From Hyphomicrobiales bacterium (GTDB lineage: Bacteria; Pseudomonadota; Alphaproteobacteria; Rhizobiales; Rhizobiaceae): 64,000 nucleotides of DNA. Positions 17,159-26,236 of this stretch are shown in pieces. Below the pieces are notes generated by a model that worked only from the letters and a program-made list of their open reading frames with translations, was not told the origin of the DNA and ran no database searches. Location: positions 212,944 through 276,943 of the forward strand of contig UCEU01000011.1 in assembly GCA_900471485.1 (NCBI GenBank), read 5' to 3'. The position numbers and the translations under genes were made by a program. Every line of letters starts with the position of its first letter. Position 1 is the first letter of the stretch.

Positions 17159-17437
17159 ATGACAACGAACGAAAATATGCCGGAATTTCCGGCTGTTGGC
17201 CGGCTGACTGGCAAGAACCCGCGGCTGGGTCTGCATCCGCTCCATGAAGCGGCGCTCCGCCTTGCGGAAATCGGGCTGCAGCGCCCGAAGCCTAAGGCCG
17301 CCAAGACCAAGGACCTCATCAATCTCCTGCTTTGCCACGGTGCCCGCGCCTGGCGCTATTCGCAGCCAGAGGCCCGCATCCACCTCAACGTAACCTGCGC
17401 CGGTCGCCGTTCACCGGTGACGTTGCGCCTGCGCTGA
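17159..17437 (+). CDS. Small basic protein of unknown function
   Basis: A 92-residue open frame neatly fills the gap before the convergent DUF1489 gene, ending 5 bp from it. The product (MTTNENMPEFPAVGRL...) is basic, with a KPKAAKTKDLI segment and the sequence LLLCHGARAWRYSQPEARIHLN. No family is recognised. ATGs at 17141 and 17153 are alternative starts. A minus-strand frame overlapping it (16985-17383) looks less protein-like. Confidence 0.5.
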   Translation: MTTNENMPEFPAVGRLTGKNPRLGLHPLHEAALRLAEIGLQRPKPKAAKTKDLINLLLCHGARAWRYSQPEARIHLNVTCAGRRSPVTLRLR

Positions 17438-17442
17438 TCCGT

Positions 17443-17880
17443 TCAGAGCAGTCCAAGTTCGGAAAGCTCGCGGCGCAGATCCGCGGGCATTTCCAGGACA
17501 CCTTCGCCAAGCGTCGTGATATCGCGCGGCGTGTCGTCCTCAGGGTAATAGCGCCAGCCCTGGAAGGCGCGCTTCGGCTGCAGCGAGGTCTCGATGACCT
17601 CGGGTCCAAGCACCAGATTGCAGCGTGAAATTCCCTCTCCATCCGTGAAGGTGGTGATATCAAGCAGCTTCTGGCGCGCCTGCACCTGCCCCTTGATCAC
17701 CCAGTAGAGAGACCCGCCGTCGAGCAGTTCCTCGACACGCTTCGGAACCATTCGGGTGGTATGCACCGAATGCGGCTCAAGCCCGGCGGCGATGGCGCGC
17801 AAAGACCGTTCCGCCACCCATTCGCGAAGGTCGTCGATCGAGTCGGCGCCGACGCACAGTTTGATAAGATGCAATGCCAT
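17443..17880 (-). CDS. DUF1489 family protein
   Basis: The 145-residue protein matches the alphaproteobacterial DUF1489 family: opening MALHLIKLCVG, then HTTRMVPKRVEELLDGGSLYWVIKG and the RAFQGWRYY-DDTP-D segment. Family function unknown. ATG at 17880 gives the usual N-terminus; a start at 17892 would add four residues. Convergent with the small basic-protein gene. Confidence 0.85.
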   Translation of the reverse strand: MALHLIKLCVGADSIDDLREWVAERSLRAIAAGLEPHSVHTTRMVPKRVEELLDGGSLYWVIKGQVQARQKLLDITTFTDGEGISRCNLVLGPEVIETSLQPKRAFQGWRYYPEDDTPRDITTLGEGVLEMPADLRRELSELGLL

Positions 17881-17982
17881 GCTGCCGTTCAAATCCTTTT
17901 GCCCGGCAGCGTCAAGCGGGAAAGCAGGCCGCGCGCAGATGTGACGCAGCTTTGCGCGCGCAATATCAGCCGCAGGCAGCCG

Positions 17983-19392
17983 TCAACATTCGACGACGTT
18001 GACCGCGAGGCCGCCCAGAGACGTTTCCTTGTATTTCTCGCTCATGTCGTTGCCGGTCTGGCGCATGGTTTCAATGCAGGCGTCGAGCGGCACGAAATGC
18101 TGGCCGTCGCCCTTGATCGCCAGCGAGGCGGCGGTGACCGCTTTCACGGCGCCGAGCGCGTTGCGCTCGATGCAGGGAACCTGCACCAGGCCGGCGATCG
18201 GATCGCAGGTCATGCCGAGATGGTGCTCCAGTGCGATTTCGGCGGCGTTCTCGATCTGCTCCGGCGTGGCGCCCATGACGGCGGCAAGGCCGGCGGCGGC
18301 CATCGCCGCGGCCGATCCCACCTCGCCCTGACAGCCGACTTCTGCACCCGATATCGAGGCATTGTGCTTGATGATGCCTCCGACCGCGGCCGCCGTCAGC
18401 AGATAATCGCGGATGCCCTTCTGGTCCCAGTCGTCGTGGAAATGCTCGTAGTAGCGAATGGTTGCCGGAATGACGCCGGCAGCACCATTGGTCGGCGCCG
18501 TGACCACGCGTCCGCCGGCGGCGTTCTCCTCGTTGACGGCCATGGCGTAGACGCTCAGCCAGTCGTTGGCGAGCAATGGGTTGATCCGGTTGCTGCGCCA
18601 TTCTTCCTGCAGCTTGTCGTGGATCGCACGGGCGCGGCGGCGCACATTGAGGCCACCAGGCATGATCCCATCCACCTTCAGCCCGCGCTCGATGCAGGAG
18701 CGCATCGCCTCCCAGATCCGGTCGAGGCCGGCATCAAGCTCCTCGGGGCTGCGCTGGCTCTCCTCGTTGGCGCGCTTCATCTGCGCGATCGAAAGCCCTG
18801 AGCGCGCAGCCATGTCGAGCATCTGCTTGGCCGTAGCAAAGGGGTAAGGCACCTTGGGGCCGCTGGCAGCGGCGGCCTTCTTGCCGCTGTTCATCCGCTC
18901 CAGTTCGGTATCCGTCACCACGAAACCACCACCGACCGAATAGTAAATTCGCTTCAGGAGCAGGCGATCGTTCTTGTCGTAGGCCGAAAAGGACATGCCA
19001 TTGGCATGGCCGGGCAGCGGCGTCTTCTTGTCGAAAACAAGGTCGATCTTCGGCTGGAACGCGTAGCTGGGATGCCCGGGAGGCGTGATGCGGCCGGTGC
19101 GCTCCACCTGGTCGATGATAGCGTCCATCTTGTCGGGATCGACGCTATCCGGCTGCTCGCCCATCAGGCCGAGCACCACCGCCCTGCCCGTTCCGTGACC
19201 GATCCCCGTATAGGCAAGCGAGCCGTGCAGGCTGGACTTAATCGTGACGATCTGCGCACCCGATGATGGCCTCGGCCACTCGTCCGACAGAATGAGATCG
19301 AGAAAGCGGTTGGCCGCCGTCATCGGGCCCATCGTGTGCGAACTGGAAGGGCCAACGCCGATCTTGAACACGTCGAAAACGGAAAGGAACAT
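17983..19392 (-). CDS. sdaA: L-serine ammonia-lyase (iron-sulfur, single chain)
   Basis: Deaminates L-serine to pyruvate. The 469-residue protein has the beta domain (residues 1-160, [19 protein letters not shown]) and the alpha domain with the cluster cysteines ([31 protein letters not shown] and the C-terminal ...VVEC). The C-terminal Cys that caps the 4Fe-4S cluster in the type 2 enzyme is present. Its oxygen-sensitive cluster makes it typical of fast serine catabolism. Transcribed alone. Confidence 0.96.
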   Translation of the reverse strand: MFLSVFDVFKIGVGPSSSHTMGPMTAANRFLDLILSDEWPRPSSGAQIVTIKSSLHGSLAYTGIGHGTGRAVVLGLMGEQPDSVDPDKMDAIIDQVERTGRITPPGHPSYAFQPKIDLVFDKKTPLPGHANGMSFSAYDKNDRLLLKRIYYSVGGGFVVTDTELERMNSGKKAAAASGPKVPYPFATAKQMLDMAARSGLSIAQMKRANEESQRSPEELDAGLDRIWEAMRSCIERGLKVDGIMPGGLNVRRRARAIHDKLQEEWRSNRINPLLANDWLSVYAMAVNEENAAGGRVVTAPTNGAAGVIPATIRYYEHFHDDWDQKGIRDYLLTAAAVGGIIKHNASISGAEVGCQGEVGSAAAMAAAGLAAVMGATPEQIENAAEIALEHHLGMTCDPIAGLVQVPCIERNALGAVKAVTAASLAIKGDGQHFVPLDACIETMRQTGNDMSEKYKETSLGGLAVNVVEC

Positions 19393-19596
19393 GTGTGCGT
19401 CCTGTAAAGTTACTTGGGAGAGCCTAAGCCAAACCCGTTAGCGATCCCTTCTATTCCCCGACATCGCATTTCACGCGTGCGACACCGGTAGAACGAAGCC
19501 CGGCAAAACGAAGCGTGGAATCGTCGTGGTCATTGCGGCGCACGCTTGCATATGTAGAGTGGTGCGAAAATAGCGGAACCATGAATCGATATAGTA

Positions 19597-20361
19597 ATGA
19601 CGACGCCTGATTACATCGCGCTTGTTTTCTTCGCCGCCATCTGGTTCGGCTACGCCCGGCTGCTGCAGAGTGCGAGCCTGTTCGGCCGCACCAGCCTCAC
19701 CCATGCCATGCGCGAACGCCGGCGCGAGTGGATATACAATTCGCTGCGTCGCGACCTGAAGATGATCGACACGCAGATCATGGCCGGCCTTCAGAACGGC
19801 ACGGCCTTCTTCGCCTCCACCTCGATCTTCGCCATCGGCAGCTGCTTCGCGCTGCTCGGCGCCACCGAAAAGGTGGACGCCGTCTTTGCCGACCTGCCTT
19901 TCGTCTTTCACAGCGGCCATGCGGTTTTCGAGATGAAGGTCGGCGGGCTGGCGGCGCTGTTCGGCTATGCCTTCTTCAAGTTCGGCTGGTCCTACCGCCT
20001 GTTCAACTACTGCACCATTCTCTTCGGTGCGATCCCGATGGTGCGCGACGCGGAAGAGGACAATCTGGCCGCAGAGCGCGCGGCGGAACGGGTCATCCGC
20101 ATGAACACGATCGCGGGTTCGCATTTCAACGAAGGCCTGCGCGCCATCTTCCTGTCGATCGGTTATCTCGGCTGGTTCATCAACCCCTACGTCTTCATGG
20201 CGACGACGACGATCGTCATCGTGGTATTGACCCGCCGGCAATTCTTTTCCGAGGCGCGGCTGGCGATCATGGACGACCGGGTGCCATCAAATCTCCACCT
20301 TTTACCTATTCCCCGCGGCGAGCCGTCCGAAGACGGCAGCGACTCACTCGGGGAAAAGTGA
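19597..20361 (+). CDS. DUF599 membrane protein
   Basis: The 254-residue protein begins YIALVFFAAIWFGYARLLQ and has the family's MRERRREWIYNSLRRDLKMIDTQIMAGLQNG block. About four membrane helices follow (FASTSIFAIGSCFALLG, FEMKVGGLAALFGYAFFKFGW, and a C-terminal pair near YLGWFINPYVFMATTTIVIVVL). Function unknown. The stop is immediately followed by the start of the next gene, so the two are probably co-translated. Confidence 0.85.
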   Translation: MTTPDYIALVFFAAIWFGYARLLQSASLFGRTSLTHAMRERRREWIYNSLRRDLKMIDTQIMAGLQNGTAFFASTSIFAIGSCFALLGATEKVDAVFADLPFVFHSGHAVFEMKVGGLAALFGYAFFKFGWSYRLFNYCTILFGAIPMVRDAEEDNLAAERAAERVIRMNTIAGSHFNEGLRAIFLSIGYLGWFINPYVFMATTTIVIVVLTRRQFFSEARLAIMDDRVPSNLHLLPIPRGEPSEDGSDSLGEK

Positions 20362-21378
20362 ATGACCGTTCCGGCCACTGACATGACGGCGCAAACCGAA
20401 TCGCGGCCGATCCGCCCGCCGCGTATCGGCCTGCTCGACACCGTTCGCGGTGCGGCGCTGATCGCCATGGCGACCTATCACTTCAGCTGGGACCTGGAAT
20501 TCATGGGCTACCTGGCGCCCGGCACGGCCGAGACCGGCTGGCTGAAGCTCTACGCCCGCGCTATCGCCTCGACCTTCCTCTTCATCGTCGGCATCAGCCT
20601 GGTTCTGGCAAGCACGCCCGATATCCGCTGGCGCCCGTTCTGGAAGCGCTTCGCGATGATCGCGGCGGCGGCGCTGCTGATCTCGGTGGCGACCCTCTAC
20701 TTCGTCCCTGGCGAGTGGATATTCTTCGGCATCTTGCATTCGATCGCAGTGCTTAGCCTCGTCGGCCTCATCTTCATGCGGCTGCCGCTTGTCGTCACCA
20801 TCCTGGCGACGGCGGCGGTCACCATCGCCTGGCTGGTCGATACCTGGATTGCGCCTGGCGCGCTGCGTTCGGAAATCTTCAATCCGCGCTATCTCGCCTG
20901 GATCGGCTTTGCCGAAATGCCGCAGCGTTCCAATGATTACGTGCCGGTGTTCCCCTGGGCGGTGCCCTTCCTCGTCGGCCTCGCCGCCACGCGTATCGCC
21001 ATGCTGACCGCGCTGCCGCAGCGGCTGGCGGCCTTGGGCACCGGAAATAGCCCGCTCGCCAGGATCGGCCGCCACAGCCTGCTTTTCTATCTCGTCCACC
21101 AGCCCGTGCTGATCGCGATCGCCTACGGCCTCACCTTCGTCGTGCCGCCACCCAAACCAGATTTTGCCGTGATGCATATGCGCCAGTGCAATCCCGGGTG
21201 GTGTGCGGACATGGACGCTAAGTCATGTCAGATCTATTGCGAATGTACGCTCGCTGAGATGCAGGATCAGAAGCTGCTGGAGCCCTTCCACATTGGCGAG
21301 GTCAAAGCCGACGACGATCGAGTGCAGGCAATTGCCAACCAGTGCAGTGTAAAGGCGCTCCCGTTCGTATCGCCGTGA
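20362..21378 (+). CDS. DUF1624 / heparan-alpha-glucosaminide N-acetyltransferase-like membrane protein
   Basis: The 338-residue multi-pass protein has the acyltransferase-3-like N-terminal signature RIGLLDTVRGAALIAMATYHFSWDLEFMG and about seven membrane helices. The C-terminal 70 residues are cytosolic or periplasmic and Cys-rich (CNPGWCADMDAKSCQIYCECTLAEM). That Cys-rich tail, with five cysteines in about 25 residues, is unusual for the family and may bind metal. It starts directly at the upstream gene's stop (TGA then ATG). Confidence 0.82.
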   Translation: MTVPATDMTAQTESRPIRPPRIGLLDTVRGAALIAMATYHFSWDLEFMGYLAPGTAETGWLKLYARAIASTFLFIVGISLVLASTPDIRWRPFWKRFAMIAAAALLISVATLYFVPGEWIFFGILHSIAVLSLVGLIFMRLPLVVTILATAAVTIAWLVDTWIAPGALRSEIFNPRYLAWIGFAEMPQRSNDYVPVFPWAVPFLVGLAATRIAMLTALPQRLAALGTGNSPLARIGRHSLLFYLVHQPVLIAIAYGLTFVVPPPKPDFAVMHMRQCNPGWCADMDAKSCQIYCECTLAEMQDQKLLEPFHIGEVKADDDRVQAIANQCSVKALPFVSP

Positions 21379-21382
21379 TCTA

Positions 21383-21775
21383 TCAGGTGCCGACGCCGAT
21401 ATCGGCGAGGCGACCGAGGCAGGCCTCTTCGATATTGTCGAGCTCCGCCAGCGTGTCGTCGATATCCTTGCGCTTCTGGCGCAGGTCCTCGCGCTTCTCG
21501 TCCACGCGCTTCATCAACAGCTTGAGCTGGCCGAGTTCGCCCGGCGGCTCCTTGTAGACCTGAATGATCTCGCGGATTTCGGCGATGGTGAAGCCGATTC
21601 GGCGTCCGCGCAGAATCTCCTGAATCAAACGCCGGTCCGTCGGCCGAAACAGCCGTGTGCGCCCGCGTCGTTCCGGATGAATGAGGCCCTCGTCCTCGTA
21701 AAACCGGAGCGTTCGCGTGGAAACGCCGAATTCGCGTGTCAATTCAGTGATGCTGTAGTATTTACTGACCGGCAT
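21383..21775 (-). CDS. MerR-family regulator, LiuR-like
   Basis: The 130-residue protein has the MerR winged HTH (residues 6-75; YYSITELTREFGVSTRTLRFYEDEGLI) followed by a coiled-coil dimerisation helix (about 80-120). The segment RRGRTRLF..RLIQEILRGRRIGF closely resembles the LiuR group, which in other proteobacteria represses branched-chain amino acid and fatty acid degradation genes. No metal-binding cysteine pair, so not a metal sensor. An operator-like dyad lies 30 bp upstream (21806-21829), suggesting autoregulation. Confidence 0.85.
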   Translation of the reverse strand: MPVSKYYSITELTREFGVSTRTLRFYEDEGLIHPERRGRTRLFRPTDRRLIQEILRGRRIGFTIAEIREIIQVYKEPPGELGQLKLLMKRVDEKREDLRQKRKDIDDTLAELDNIEEACLGRLADIGVGT

Positions 21776-21805
21776 TGGCTCCCCACCATTCTAGCAAATG
21801 ATAAT

Positions 21806-21829
21806 ATTGACTTTTACGTAATAGTCAAT
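21806..21829. promoter_or_regulatory. 24-bp near-perfect dyad overlapping the MerR gene promoter
   Basis: Arms ATTGACT and AGTCAAT flank a TACGTA centre; of 12 base pairs in the dyad only one mismatches. On the minus strand TTGACT serves as a -35 element and TATTAT, 16 bp on, as a -10 element, so the dyad lies between and over them as in MerR-type promoters. Likely operator of the adjacent regulator. Confidence 0.7.
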
Positions 21830-21888
21830 TTGCGCAGGGGTGTTTTTACGCCGGCTAAGCTAAAAGCGACGCGGCCGCGCAGCCGGTT

Positions 21889-23301
21889 TCATATCCCGAA
21901 CCACCATGTGGCGATGCCGAGAAAGGCGAAGAAGCCGGTACAGTCGGTGACCGTCGTCACGAAGACGGAAGACGCAATCGCCGGGTCGGCACCGACCTTG
22001 TCGAGCAGCAGCGGCAGCAGGATGCCGGCAAGGGCCGCGGCAAAGAGGTTGATGATCATCGCCGCGCCGATCACGAAGCCAAGCTGATAGTCGTGGAACC
22101 ATGTGGCGGCGATGATCCCGAGCAGGACGGAGAAGATCGCTCCGTTGGCGATCCCCACCCCCGCCTCCCTGCGGATGATCCGGCCCGCATTGTAGATATC
22201 GATGTCGCCGGTCGCGAGTGCACGCACAGTGACCGTCATCGTCTGCGTCCCGGCATTGCCGCCCATGGAGGCCACGATCGGCATCAGCACCGCCAGCGCG
22301 ATCATCTTCTCGATCGAACCGTCGAACAACCCGATGACGCTTGCCGAAAGCAGCGCCGTCCCGAGATTGATCAGCAGCCAGAGAAAGCGCGAGCGGACGG
22401 TCGAGACGATGTTGTCGGACAGCTCTTCGTCGCCGACGCCGCCGAGGCGCTTGATATCCTCATCGGCCTCCTCGTGGATGACGTCGACGACATCATCGAT
22501 GGTGAGCACGCCCACCAGCCGGTCGTTCTCATCGACGACGGCCGCCGAGAGAAGGTCGTACTGTTCGAAAAGCTGCGCTGCCTCTTCCTGGTCCATCTCG
22601 GCGGGGATCGGATGGTTGGTATCCCGCATGATGGTTTCGATCTTCATCTGCCGCTTGGTGCGCAGAATCTTGTCGAGGTCCACGGCGCCCAGCAGCTTGA
22701 AGGTCGGATCGATGACGAAAATCTGCGAGAAGGAATAAGGCAGGTCTTCCTCGTCGCGCATGTAGTCGATCGTCTGCCCCACGGTCCAGAACGGCGGAAC
22801 GGCGACGAATTCCGTCTGCATGCGTCGGCCGGCGGAACTCTCGGGGTAATCGAGCGCGCGCCGCAGCCTTACCCGTTCGGTAAACGGCAGCTGCGCCAGG
22901 ATGTCTTCCCGGTCTTCCTTGTCGAGATCCTCGAGAATGTAGACGGCGTCGTCCGAATCGAGCTCGCCGATCGCCGCCGCGATCTGCTCGTTCGGCATCT
23001 GGTCGACGATCTCGCGGCGGATCGCCTCGTCGACCTCGGTCAGTGCCGTCAGGTCGAATTCGTCGCCGAGCAGGCGCACGAGCGCAAGGCGCTGGTCCGG
23101 CTGGATCGATTCGAGGAGGTCGCCGAGTTCGGATTCGTGCAGGCGAGCGACGGACTGGCGCAGGAAGATCGTGTCGCGGTCTGCAATCGCCGCGCCGACC
23201 AGTGCCAGGAAGTCTCCGCGGACATGGCCGCTCTCGTCATAGATGTCGGCCTTGTCGTCATCCGGCCGCGCGCGGACGAGCTCTTCTGCGTCGTTCGTCA
23301 T
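21889..23301 (-). CDS. mgtE: Magnesium transporter MgtE
   Basis: Inner-membrane Mg2+ channel. The 470-residue protein has the N-terminal MgtE_N superhelix (about residues 35-140), a CBS pair that senses Mg2+ (about 140-265), and the C-terminal membrane domain of five helices (about 285-470, FLWLLINLGTALLSASVIGLF...). GAGGG precedes the ATG at 23301; upstream in-frame ATG at 23319 lacks an RBS. No leader riboswitch is apparent. Confidence 0.95.
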   Translation of the reverse strand: MTNDAEELVRARPDDDKADIYDESGHVRGDFLALVGAAIADRDTIFLRQSVARLHESELGDLLESIQPDQRLALVRLLGDEFDLTALTEVDEAIRREIVDQMPNEQIAAAIGELDSDDAVYILEDLDKEDREDILAQLPFTERVRLRRALDYPESSAGRRMQTEFVAVPPFWTVGQTIDYMRDEEDLPYSFSQIFVIDPTFKLLGAVDLDKILRTKRQMKIETIMRDTNHPIPAEMDQEEAAQLFEQYDLLSAAVVDENDRLVGVLTIDDVVDVIHEEADEDIKRLGGVGDEELSDNIVSTVRSRFLWLLINLGTALLSASVIGLFDGSIEKMIALAVLMPIVASMGGNAGTQTMTVTVRALATGDIDIYNAGRIIRREAGVGIANGAIFSVLLGIIAATWFHDYQLGFVIGAAMIINLFAAALAGILLPLLLDKVGADPAIASSVFVTTVTDCTGFFAFLGIATWWFGI

Positions 23302-23470
23302 CTTGTGCCGCCCTCGCATCCTGTTTGAAGTTCAACGACTTCGCCTGCCCGCAATATCGTCTCGTGCTAACCGAAACAGCCTGTTCCGTCTAGCTGCAAA
23401 CGCCCTGCCCGGATGACAACGCACGCCGGGAACGATAGTTTCCGCCGACCGAAATCAGGAAACCGCCACC

Positions 23471-23965
23471 GTGACCGTTCGCACCATTTTACGCTTCCCC
23501 GACACGGGCCTGAGAACCCGCTGTGAGCCAGTCGAAATCTTCGACGAAAGCCTGCGCGTTCTCTCGAACGATCTGCTGGACACGATGCGCGCGGCCCCCG
23601 GCGTCGGCATCACCGCCGCCCATATCGGCGTCTGCAAACGCGTCTTCGTGCTCGAGCTAAGCCGCGAGGATGGTGCGCGCGTCTACGTCAATCCGCAAAT
23701 CCTCAGCGCTTCCCAGGAAACGATTCGCCATGCGGAGGGCAGCGTTTCGATGCCGGGCATGGTGGACGAGGTCACCCGGCCCAACTCTATCCGAGTCCGC
23801 TACCAGGATATTGAGGGCGTTTGGCATGAAGACGCCGCCGCCGGCTTCCTCGCCGTCTGCATCCAGCACGAGATAGACCAGCTCGACGGCATCTTCTGGC
23901 TACAGCGCCTCTCAAAGCTCAAGCGTGATCGCCTCGTCAAGAAGTGGGAGAAGGCGAACGGCTGA
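23471..23965 (+). CDS. Peptide deformylase-like protein with altered metal site
   Basis: The 164-residue protein has the deformylase fold and length, but key residues differ. Motif 1 reads GVGITAAH (44-51, usual Q replaced by His51). Motif 2 reads EGSVS (89-93), where the metal-ligand Cys is Ser91. Motif 3 reads HEIDQ (133-137), where the second ligand His is Gln137; catalytic Glu134 remains. With two of three ligands changed it is unlikely to be a normal Fe/Zn deformylase. Rhizobia carry extra divergent def paralogues. GTG start. The canonical def is not in this window. Confidence 0.85.
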   Translation: MTVRTILRFPDTGLRTRCEPVEIFDESLRVLSNDLLDTMRAAPGVGITAAHIGVCKRVFVLELSREDGARVYVNPQILSASQETIRHAEGSVSMPGMVDEVTRPNSIRVRYQDIEGVWHEDAAAGFLAVCIQHEIDQLDGIFWLQRLSKLKRDRLVKKWEKANG

Positions 23966-24054
23966 ACGCCGCCTGCCCTCGTCGCCGTCTTTTTCTCCGA
24001 ACCATTCCCGCCCCGGTGAGTTTACCGAGAACGATAAACGGATGGAGAACGACG

Positions 24055-24552
24055 ATGCCCGTCAAAGACGAGAAGAATCCGCTGTCGCGCGAGGAAGACT
24101 ATCGCGACTTCGAGGAGCGCGACGTGGAAGATGGATGGCCTTATGCCGATGGCGCCGGTGCGCGTTCCAGTGCGCCCGATAACCGCGCTTATGGCTCCAC
24201 GGGCGCGAACTTCGACCGCGAACGCAACGGTGGCTTCCGGGTGGATGGTGTCGATGCCGATGGCAGCGAGAATCGGTTGCGCGATTCGCTGCGCCCCGAT
24301 TCCATCGATCGTGAAGACAGCGACGAGCTGGAAGCCAAGGTTACCGAAAACCTCGATAACATTCCCGACGTTGATGTCGAGAGCATCGATGTCCATGCCG
24401 ACGGCCATACGGTAACCATCGAGGGATCGGTTGAAACCATCGGAATGGCCCGCAAGGTGGAGCTTGCCGCTCTTTCGGTCGATGGCGTGCATCAGGTTCG
24501 CAACCGGCTGGAAACGATCGGTGTCGATTCGCATATCCCCAACGAGGACTGA
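24055..24552 (+). CDS. BON-domain protein
   Basis: The 165-residue protein has a long acidic, low-complexity N-terminus (about residues 1-85) with no signal peptide, then one BON domain (about 90-155; LEAKVTENLDNIPDVDVESIDVHADG.., VDGVHQVRNRLE). BON domains bind membranes or hydrophobic ligands and occur in envelope-stress proteins such as OsmY. GGAG precedes the ATG. An imperfect GAAC-N17-GTTT sequence upstream might be a general-stress sigma promoter. Confidence 0.8.
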   Translation: MPVKDEKNPLSREEDYRDFEERDVEDGWPYADGAGARSSAPDNRAYGSTGANFDRERNGGFRVDGVDADGSENRLRDSLRPDSIDREDSDELEAKVTENLDNIPDVDVESIDVHADGHTVTIEGSVETIGMARKVELAALSVDGVHQVRNRLETIGVDSHIPNED

Positions 24553-24590
24553 GTGTCGGCGTATCGCGTCCCGCTTAATCACGATAGATT

Positions 24591-24607
24591 CGCAATCTGT
24601 GATTGCG
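24591..24607. terminator. Stem-loop after the BON gene
   Basis: CGCAATC and GATTGCG pair perfectly around TGT, 39 bp past the stop. There is no long U-tract, so terminator activity is uncertain. Confidence 0.4.
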
Positions 24608-24818
24608 GATCTCTGTCGGCGTCGTTCAGGGATTTAGTTTCCTGATGTTCCGTCACGAAACTGTCAAATCCAGTCGCGAAGCCGTGAATTTTCGTGAGTA
24701 AATCGCGTCTTCACTGGCGAAAAACTCTCACATTCTTGCCGCAATTCGAGCGCGGAATTGGCCTTGCCGGGGGGTAAGCAGCGTTGCTTCATGCAACAGA
24801 GGATTGAGGAGAATTCCT

Positions 24819-25184
24819 ATGCGCTTTTCGTTTGCCGCCGCGTCCATTCTTGCCCTTGGCCTTGCCAGCTCGGCTTTTGCCCAAACGCAATATTCCAACG
24901 ACTACACCAACGATAGCGACGGTTTCGCGCCCGTAAAGGTGGCGCCGGCCAAGCCTATTCACTACACCCAGCATGCCGCTCCGCAATATTCCAACGACTA
25001 CACCAATGACAGCGACGGCTTCGCTCCGGTGAGGATGGCGCCGCCGGCGGTCGACAAGATGGCGACCGCCAGCATCAAGCCCTTGCCGGATTGCCACAGC
25101 ATGATCCATGGCAAGCAGACCGTCCACACCCAGGGTGGAGACAGCGGCACCACACGGCCGACCGCCTGCCGCGAAACGCACTGA
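24819..25184 (+). CDS. Small exported protein with a 16-residue tandem repeat
   Basis: The 121-residue precursor has a clean signal peptide (cleavage after AFA, residue 21). Mature protein begins with two identical 16-residue repeats, QYSNDYTNDSDGFAPV, at residues 24-39 and 56-71, separated by 16 residues. A tail with two cysteines (92, 117) and a His/Gly/Thr-rich stretch follows. The acidic NDSDG could bind calcium, by analogy with DxDxDG loops, but this is inference. GAGGAG precedes the ATG. I do not recognise the family. Confidence 0.75.
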   Translation: MRFSFAAASILALGLASSAFAQTQYSNDYTNDSDGFAPVKVAPAKPIHYTQHAAPQYSNDYTNDSDGFAPVRMAPPAVDKMATASIKPLPDCHSMIHGKQTVHTQGGDSGTTRPTACRETH

Positions 25185-25200
25185 CGATCGCTAGCGGAGC

Positions 25201-25225
25201 CGAAGGCCGGTCACGCCGGCCTTCG
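25201..25225. terminator. Bidirectional stem-loop
   Basis: CGAAGGCCGG and CCGGCCTTCG pair perfectly around TCACG, between the convergent repeat-protein gene and lipB. Confidence 0.75.
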
Positions 25226-25235
25226 ATTGTTCGGA

Positions 25236-25964
25236 TTACGCGTCCTGCAAAGCGTCTTCGTCCACAGTCGCGCCGAACACGAGTTCGAACGCCCGCCGAA
25301 GACAGAGGTCCGCATCCGACATCGCGACCGGCAGGCCGAGATCGACGAGGCTGGTCACGCCATAGGCCGAGATACCGCAAGGAACGATGCCGCTGAAGTG
25401 GTCGAGATCCGGCTCGACGTTGAGCGACAATCCGTGAAACGTCACCCACTTGCGCAATCTGATACCAAGCGCCGCGATCTTGTCCTCGGCCATGGTGCCA
25501 TCGGGCAGCAGCGGCCTTTCCGGCCGACGCACCCAGACGCCCACCCGGTCCTCGCGCCGCTCGCCGCGCACGTTCATGGAATCAAGTGCCTTGATGATCA
25601 CCTCTTCAAGCGCCGCCACGAAGGCACGCACATCCTGACGCCGGCGCTTCAGGTCGAGCATGACGTAGGCGACGCGTTGTCCCGGCCCGTGATAGGTGTA
25701 TTCACCGCCCCGCCCGGTCGCGAATACGGGAAACCGGTCCGGCTGCACGAGATCGGCGGAATCGGCGCTGGTGCCAGCGGTATAAAGCGGCGGATGCTCC
25801 ACCAGCCAGACCAGTTCGTCGCCGCCCTCGGCGATACCGGCCACCTCCCGCTCCATGATATCCACAGCCTCCTGATAGGGAACAAGCCCTTCGGCGACGC
25901 GCCAGCGCACAGGACGCGTGCCTTCGGCGGGGAACATGGAGAAATCGATATCGTTGCGCAGCAT
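25236..25964 (-). CDS. lipB: Octanoyltransferase (lipoate synthesis)
   Basis: Transfers octanoyl from acyl carrier protein to lipoyl domains. The 242-residue protein has the [12 protein letters not shown] substrate loop (residues 85-96), catalytic Lys162 in EDKIAALG and catalytic Cys196 in GIVPCGI. ATG at 25964 gives the family length; the frame extends 59 codons upstream but only into poor sequence and has no fitting start. Divergent from tRNA-Leu. Confidence 0.96.
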   Translation of the reverse strand: MLRNDIDFSMFPAEGTRPVRWRVAEGLVPYQEAVDIMEREVAGIAEGGDELVWLVEHPPLYTAGTSADSADLVQPDRFPVFATGRGGEYTYHGPGQRVAYVMLDLKRRRQDVRAFVAALEEVIIKALDSMNVRGERREDRVGVWVRRPERPLLPDGTMAEDKIAALGIRLRKWVTFHGLSLNVEPDLDHFSGIVPCGISAYGVTSLVDLGLPVAMSDADLCLRRAFELVFGATVDEDALQDA

Positions 25965-26151
25965 GCTCAAATCCTTGGTTCCGTTTTTCCACACCCCGGA
26001 AAAGCGGCTGAGAGCGCCTATATGGCCCCGTTTGGCGCTCGATTCAAACGCTCTGATTTCTTTTGAAAAAAATCTGTCACATCGCACTTGTGTCCCGGAA
26101 ATCCTTTTGCTAAATGCTGCGTCGCCGGCACAAACCGGCACCTACCACGAT

Positions 26152-26236
26152 GCGGTCGTGGCGGAATTGGTAGACGCGCAGCGTTGAGGTCGCTGTGGGG
26201 CAACCCGTGGAAGTTCGAGTCTTCTCGACCGCACCA
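26152..26236 (+). tRNA. tRNA-Leu (anticodon GAG)
   Basis: An 85-nt cloverleaf with acceptor GCGGTCG/CGACCGC, D-arm, anticodon stem CAGCG/CGCTG around loop TTGAGGT (GAG, decoding CUC and CUU), a long variable arm (TGGGGCAACCCG-like, as expected for class II tRNA-Leu), a T-arm GTTCGAGT and encoded CCA. No terminator with a long T-run is obvious downstream. Confidence 0.95.
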
